Shown: positions 59,842-64,000 of the stretch, piece after piece
Position numbering within the stretch: position 1 is the stretch's first letter
Layout of the letters: the number at the start of each line of letters is the position of its first letter
Assembly: GCA_021371795.1 (NCBI GenBank)
Contig: JAJFVK010000019.1
Location: 248,001 to 312,000, forward strand
Direction: 5' to 3'
From: Planctomycetaceae bacterium
Lineage (GTDB): Bacteria; Planctomycetota; Phycisphaerae; Sedimentisphaerales; UBA12454
DNA length: 64,000 nucleotides
Program-made: the position numbers and the translations under genes
The notes under the pieces: model-generated
Told to the model about the DNA's origin: nothing
The model's database searches: none
What the model saw: only the letters and a program-made list of their open reading frames with translations

Positions 59842-60669
59842 TTAATTATACGGCGGATCTAAGTAGAGCCTGTCGCCAATTGGAAACCACGATGGTTTAT
59901 TTAAGAGAAACTGATTAAGGCCGTCGTCAGGATCAACTTTGAATATTTCCTGCTTGGACAGGTACTTTACATGGCCGTCATAGAACAAAATATTTGCGCC
60001 TTCTCTGTGCCTATATGCCGGCATATCCCACTCTCGGCTACTCATCCTGTCGCCTATCTTATCCCAAAACCGTGTATAATCAGCACTCTCATAATGCACG
60101 GCAAACCACTCTGCATCCATAAAGAAAAACTTGGCAGCCGGTCTTTCCACCTTCGATGTCTTCAACGCCTGCGCTTTGCCTCGACGCGTGCTGGTAGTAG
60201 GAACCCAACTGGCCGCAACACTAATACGAAGCCCTACACTGTTCATCCCGTAGCTAACACCTTCCACGTTTCCGTTGCCATATTTTATAAGACCGCCATT
60301 AGCAACTGTTCGTTTATCCGATGGACACTTGTACTCTGCCGGTAACGTCCCTGTAACATTACCCGCTAATGTTTCATCGTTTTTTCGCCCCTGCATACCA
60401 ACTATCTTCATAAACAGCGGATTCTGAAACCACTTCCAATCACGTGGAGGTGGATTAAGCCCGTTGTATATGGGAACATGATAGTCGTCTGAATCAATAG
60501 CATACATTTGATCACCTAACGCCATGGTTTTTAAATGATTTGCACAAACAATTTTTCTGCCCTGTTCGCGTGCCTTGTTCAACGACGGTATCAAAACTGC
60601 CAGCAGTATCGCAATTATCGAAATTACAACCAGTAATTCGACCAGAGTAAAGCCCTTTGTCTTTTTCAT
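59842..60669 (-). CDS. Pseudopilin-like protein with N-methylation signal and H-X9-DG end
   Basis: The type IV prepilin signal [20 protein letters not shown] lies at the very start and will be cleaved at G/F. The C-terminal part ends with [20 protein letters not shown], the H-x9-DG form known from planctomycete proteins of the DUF1559 kind. The middle has NCQ, PIYNG and other strand-like stretches. These proteins are exported by a type II or IV secretion route and polymerise or remain at the envelope; here in a glycan operon it may be part of the cell-surface layer. A hairpin lies just upstream (60678-60726). Confidence 0.8.
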   Translation of the reverse strand: MKKTKGFTLVELLVVISIIAILLAVLIPSLNKAREQGRKIVCANHLKTMALGDQMYAIDSDDYHVPIYNGLNPPPRDWKWFQNPLFMKIVGMQGRKNDETLAGNVTGTLPAEYKCPSDKRTVANGGLIKYGNGNVEGVSYGMNSVGLRISVAASWVPTTSTRRGKAQALKTSKVERPAAKFFFMDAEWFAVHYESADYTRFWDKIGDRMSSREWDMPAYRHREGANILFYDGHVKYLSKQEIFKVDPDDGLNQFLLNKPSWFPIGDRLYLDPPYN

Positions 60670-60677
60670 ATTATACT

Positions 60678-60726
60678 TCCCTTACAGGGAATACCAGCGG
60701 CGTCTTTAACAAGACACCGCCGGTAT
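60678..60726 (-). promoter_or_regulatory. Two hairpins before the pseudopilin gene
   Basis: TCCCT/AGGGA (60678-60690) and a 16-base arm pair, ATACCAGCGGCGTCTT with AAGACACCGCCGGTAT (60691-60726, 14 pairs, TAAC loop), lie directly before the start. The ribosome site partly falls in the first hairpin. It may be an attenuator, an RNase barrier or a read-through terminator that sets expression of the pseudopilin apart from the upstream gene. Confidence 0.5.
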
Positions 60727-60755
60727 CACCATTAAATTCAGACAATCTTAAGAGC

Positions 60756-60843
60756 ACCTCTAACAATTCGCAAAATTGAGATTGCCTCGTCATTTTTACG
60801 TCTAAAGCCACAAAAAATTTCTCGCAATGACATTTTTAGAGGT
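60756..60843. repeat. GTCATTGCGAG-type palindromic element
   Basis: An 88-base stretch is bounded by ACCTCTAA and TTAGAGGT (perfect inverse copies) and contains TGTCATTGCGAG (minus strand) and GAGGCAATCTC. These words belong to a repeat type widely reported between genes in many bacteria, to my recollection. It fills the 3' interval after the CBM-like gene. Confidence 0.55.
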
Positions 60844-60858
60844 TGCCTTAAATATAAT

Positions 60859-62442
60859 TTACTCTGATAACCATTCATCGGATAATTCAGCAAGGTCTAT
60901 CGCATCCACAACGCCGTCAATCACAATATCAGCGCCATTGCAGAAAATATTGATATTGTTACAGCCGCTGTTGTACCACTTTTCAGCAAACTGCGCGTAG
61001 TCTTCAAAATTCACATCACAATCTCCGGTGAGGTCTGCGGCCGAACATACTAATCGAACATCTTTGGCGTAAATACCCGTCGCGTTTGGCGTACCCTGCC
61101 AGTCCCACAGCTTACCATTAAGCCATGCCGTGCCGCGTTCAGTCGTGGGAGAATTCCATGCTGCGCTTTTCTCAAAATCGTTAAGCCGCGGATTGCAGCC
61201 AAAGATATAACCCGGTTTAATAGCAGCGGCAAGACCGCCATCAGGCAAAAGCCATTCACTTATCGCGGTGTCTAAGTCGCTCCATTTAATTTTTGCCTCT
61301 GTAATGCGATGCCCCAGAGTGCCGCTCGTGCGAGCCATACCATTATTTACAGCCGCCGATTGATGGCGTCCCCAAACGGCATTTGTCCATGCCATCATCA
61401 CATCAGGTTTCTCTTTCGAGTTCAAACCGAGGAACAGCCACAGGCTAATACCTTCCCGGCTGCCGAGTATCGGACGAATGTTAGTAAAGTCAAAATACAG
61501 CGTAAGAGCGTCATAATAAGCATCGCCGCCGAAACGGTCGTCCAGACTCCATTGCTGCGCATACGCTCCAACCTGATTCGCTTCTTTAGCTAATAAATCG
61601 CCGGGCTGTTCTTTCACCAATATATAGAGATAATTTGGATCCCACGCGAGCTGATACTTGACATGCAGATTGCCTTGAGACGGGCTATTAACCGTCGCAA
61701 GGTCAAAATCAACAATATCGCTGTCGTCCAGAGCAGCCCAGTCTGCCGCATTGCCGTCCACGGTAATTGGACTGAAAACTCTATCGGCATTCACTATTGT
61801 CGCTTCGCTTATAGCAACTTGAGCTGCCTCAAGCCGCAAATCATCCAGATAAATATCGCGATTGGTTTCTCCATCACTGCAGCTCGAAAATAATCCCATC
61901 GACTTAATCGAACCCCAGTTGGCATCGTCGGGCGAAATAGGAGTCTCGCTTCCTTCGTTGTACCATGAAAACGCATTCATATTAGCCACTATCTTCGTCC
62001 AGCCATTGCTGTCCGGAGGATGCACGATGTAACGTCCGTTGTGCGGAGGATTATCATTATCATATAAAATAATTTCCCTGAATCTTGAACCACTGCGGTC
62101 GCTCCAAACCCAAAGTGTAATAGCCAGATTGTTATGATCGCTAAAATCCAAAGTAGGGTCAAATACCATCTTTGGCTCAACATCTACATTTCCACTGCCC
62201 CAAAGCGAAAACGCCATCTTCATTGAACCTATACCTTCATGCACTTCGCCCGGAGGCGATTGCTGCATCCAGCCGGTTACACGGTCATCGTACCAAACGC
62301 CCGTAGGCCATGGTTCTACTACCGCCTCATTAATATCATCCATCGAATCAATCTGACCTATCGGTGTTGCCGCAAAGACGGGCATCAAAAAAACTGCCGT
62401 AACAAGAAATGATATATAACAAAATATTTTCAATAACTTCAT
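60859..62442 (-). CDS. Secreted CBM-like/CBM9-type protein with two dockerin-like repeats
   Basis: The signal peptide (residues 1-24) is followed by a beta-sandwich carbohydrate-binding-like region (GQIDSMDDINEAVVEPWPTG, ITLWVWSDRSGSRFREIILY) and then by a DOMON/CBM9-like domain (SPITVDGNAADWAALDDSDI, YQLAWDPNYLYILVKEQPGD). Two dockerin-type repeats end the protein (TGDCDVNFEDYAQFAEKWYN and GADIVIDGVVDAIDLAELSD). The protein binds surface or extracellular glycans rather than cutting them; no catalytic site is seen. Part of the LacI-linked set, between the PEP-CTERM and pseudopilin genes. Confidence 0.78.
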   Translation of the reverse strand: MKLLKIFCYISFLVTAVFLMPVFAATPIGQIDSMDDINEAVVEPWPTGVWYDDRVTGWMQQSPPGEVHEGIGSMKMAFSLWGSGNVDVEPKMVFDPTLDFSDHNNLAITLWVWSDRSGSRFREIILYDNDNPPHNGRYIVHPPDSNGWTKIVANMNAFSWYNEGSETPISPDDANWGSIKSMGLFSSCSDGETNRDIYLDDLRLEAAQVAISEATIVNADRVFSPITVDGNAADWAALDDSDIVDFDLATVNSPSQGNLHVKYQLAWDPNYLYILVKEQPGDLLAKEANQVGAYAQQWSLDDRFGGDAYYDALTLYFDFTNIRPILGSREGISLWLFLGLNSKEKPDVMMAWTNAVWGRHQSAAVNNGMARTSGTLGHRITEAKIKWSDLDTAISEWLLPDGGLAAAIKPGYIFGCNPRLNDFEKSAAWNSPTTERGTAWLNGKLWDWQGTPNATGIYAKDVRLVCSAADLTGDCDVNFEDYAQFAEKWYNSGCNNINIFCNGADIVIDGVVDAIDLAELSDEWLSE

Positions 62443-62568
62443 TTTTTTCTCCTATCGTATTCCAACTCCTATACCTTTACCTTGCGCGCATATACCGCCA
62501 CCATTCCTGCTTAATAGAATCCGGCGGCAGCGCGATTATCGTACCGCCGCCGAATATTCAATTTGCAA

Positions 62569-63243
62569 TTAAGCTTTGCGTTTCTTCAGCATCGCCAGTG
62601 CGCCAAGTGCAAGCAGCGACATAGTTGCCGGCTCTGGAACGAGCTGTAAACAATCAATGTAAACCGGTGTATTGGTCGGCATAATCTGATAGCTTCCTTC
62701 TTCGCCCCATGGTCCTACATAACCCCAGCAGCTAACCCATATATCGATAGTATCGACATCGCTCCAATCAAACGTGCCTTGTGTTACGACAAAATCACTA
62801 ATGTTCGCAACCACATACTGCCAGCCCACGGCTATTGTTTCTTCTCCATTAGCCACAGCGTAACGTGCCACAGCATCTCCTAAATTATTCGAATAGAGAA
62901 TTATCTCGCGAACATGTTCAGGACCGGCCGTATTGCCCTTATACCAGCAAAATGTAATTGCCATATCCGGAGTAAGAGTCGGGAATATGATATTTGCACG
63001 AGGCACAACATCATACTGACCTCCATCGAAAACTGTATAGTCAATCATCATTGAACCTGTGGTGTCGCAAACAAAAGCAACATCAGTGTTCTGTTTCAGC
63101 AGAGGTGGATTATAGTTTCTCTCGTCATGCCACAGACCGCCATTACTCGCCAGAACATTGTCCATGTTATCTAATACTATCGCCTGTACCGCTGGTGCCA
63201 AAAATGCTGCCAACACAAAAATTAAAAACATTCTCATCTTCAT
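62569..63243 (-). CDS. PEP-CTERM sorted protein
   Basis: A signal peptide and a carbohydrate-binding-like beta domain (VLDNMDNVLASNGGLWHDER, ITFCWYKGNTAGPEHVREII) precede the C-terminal sorting signal VPEPATMSLLALGALAMLKK. The PEP motif is read by an exosortase, which anchors or releases the protein at the surface. No exosortase is in this window. The beta domain resembles the first domain of the next protein (62442), so the two likely bind the same glycan. I start at ATG 63243 with GGAGG eight bases before; an ATG 15 codons earlier lacks that support. Confidence 0.82.
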   Translation of the reverse strand: MKMRMFLIFVLAAFLAPAVQAIVLDNMDNVLASNGGLWHDERNYNPPLLKQNTDVAFVCDTTGSMMIDYTVFDGGQYDVVPRANIIFPTLTPDMAITFCWYKGNTAGPEHVREIILYSNNLGDAVARYAVANGEETIAVGWQYVVANISDFVVTQGTFDWSDVDTIDIWVSCWGYVGPWGEEGSYQIMPTNTPVYIDCLQLVPEPATMSLLALGALAMLKKRKA

Positions 63244-63406
63244 TGTTAAATCCTCCAAAATAAATAAGTGATAAAAATTTTCAAACAAACAACTCTTCTC
63301 TTTACGTTATACCACTTTTTTTCAACAACTCCTTTCTCCCGCCCTCTTGTCTGCCTTAATTCGGCAAACAATCCTTATTGTTTAGAAGACCCTATTCAAT
63401 TATAAA

Positions 63407-64000
63407 TCACAATCGGGCAACTGTGCCCATATCCTCATACTCTGCCGGAATTAATACGTGACGAATGTTGGTTTTAGGATTGAGCACAAATTCAGTGGCT
63501 AAGTCCACCATTGCCCGTCCCATTTCACTCCAGTTTACTACCATCGTGGAAATCGGCTCAAAACCCATCACGCCGGGGATTCTGTGCTGACCGTCATATC
63601 CAATGATGCTCATATCCTGCGGCACTTTGAGACCATGCTCCCGCAGAACTACACGTAAAACATGAGCAATCAGGTCATTGGCCGCAACAACGGCTGTCGG
63701 CATTGGTTTCAAAGCTATGACACGTTCAGCGAGTTCTCTCAAATCACTCATTACTTCTTCGTGCGTGCTTGGCGTATAATCATTTCTCGAACAGTCCTTG
63801 GCAATAATCAGACCATCAGTACTTAAACCCACGTTATTCATACCAATCATATAGCCATTTTGCCGCTGGTGTAAATTATATGTGCGTTGCGGATAATCCT
63901 CGTGTCTGCATACAAACGCAATGCGCTTGTGCCCTAATTCAGCAAGAACTTCTACTGCTCTTGATGCAGCGCCAATATTATCACTGTTGACTGTGCTCCA
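63407..64000 (-). CDS. LacI-family transcriptional regulator, ligand domain (5' end cut by window edge)
   Basis: The frame runs out of the window at its right edge, so only the effector half is present. NSDNIGAASRAVEVLAELGH, KRIAFVCRHEDYPQRT, ALKPMPTAVVAANDLIAHVL, DMSIIGYDGQHRIPGVMGFE and the STMVVNWSEMGRAMVDLATE end match the periplasmic-binding-like domain of LacI/GalR-type repressors. The DNA-binding head lies beyond 64000. It leads the glycan group downstream and probably controls it through a sugar signal. Stop codon at 63407-63409. Confidence 0.85.
   Translation of the reverse strand, partial: WSTVNSDNIGAASRAVEVLAELGHKRIAFVCRHEDYPQRTYNLHQRQNGYMIGMNNVGLSTDGLIIAKDCSRNDYTPSTHEEVMSDLRELAERVIALKPMPTAVVAANDLIAHVLRVVLREHGLKVPQDMSIIGYDGQHRIPGVMGFEPISTMVVNWSEMGRAMVDLATEFVLNPKTNIRHVLIPAEYEDMGTVARL

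Overview
The window looks like chromosome of a Phycisphaerae-type planctomycete (Sedimentisphaerales-like). This is inferred, not proven. The support is the mix of exported proteins with dockerin-like EF-hand tails, a PEP-CTERM protein, a prepilin-like protein with an H-X9-DG type end, Tat-dependent secreted redox enzymes, an LPS-type envelope (KdsB, LspA, a Wzy/ligase-like protein), moderate GC and long AT-rich intergenic stretches. No prophage, transposase, CRISPR array or rRNA is visible.

Layout. 1-6 kb: xseA and xseB are separated by a chimeric reading frame (GH28 fragment joined to a DctM fragment); then kdsB-pyrG, a coiled-coil lipoprotein and a tiny Lys-rich peptide unit. 6.7-12.8 kb: nadD, then a leftward run of pilT, a zinc-ribbon membrane protein, an MBL-fold hydrolase, a radical SAM protein and a RACo-like corrinoid activator. 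12.9-20.9 kb: tatC and tatA sit beside a putative extracytoplasmic redox island (DUF6599-like, Tat DUF362, PHP, NapH/NapG-like polyferredoxin fusion, Tat aldo/keto reductase, MauE-thioredoxin-like protein). 21-27.5 kb: SDR, RmuC, lactonase-fold protein, DSP-like phosphatase, double M16 peptidase. 28-30.3 kb: a secreted Hcp-fold protein with a dockerin-like tail and a compact ECF-sigma operon. 30.4-49.7 kb: housekeeping (valS, bfn, lspA, proS) mixed with envelope glycan genes (WecA-like, Wzy-like), a Deg protease plus a triad-less paralogue, a LarA-like protein and an HNH endonuclease. 50-53.7 kb: two tandem GT39-like transferases and tRNA-Cys/tRNA-Tyr. 53.9-64 kb: a leftward glycan locus (LacI-type regulator cut by the window edge, PEP-CTERM protein, CBM-like/dockerin protein, pseudopilin-like protein, large secreted alpha/alpha-type protein with dockerin repeats, GT4 fusion, GH130).

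How the genes work together. The tat genes next to several Tat-type substrates and membrane ferredoxins suggest a local system moving electrons across the membrane to exported oxidoreductases. The last 10 kb looks like a LacI-controlled set for synthesis or turnover of a mannose-type glycan, with surface proteins carrying it or its degrading enzymes. Intergenic DNA is rich in short palindromes (several with AGTG/CACT tetraloops) and in dispersed micro-repeats, some touching start or stop codons.

Limits: all calls come from reading the sequence and recalled family motifs; no searches or folding were run.
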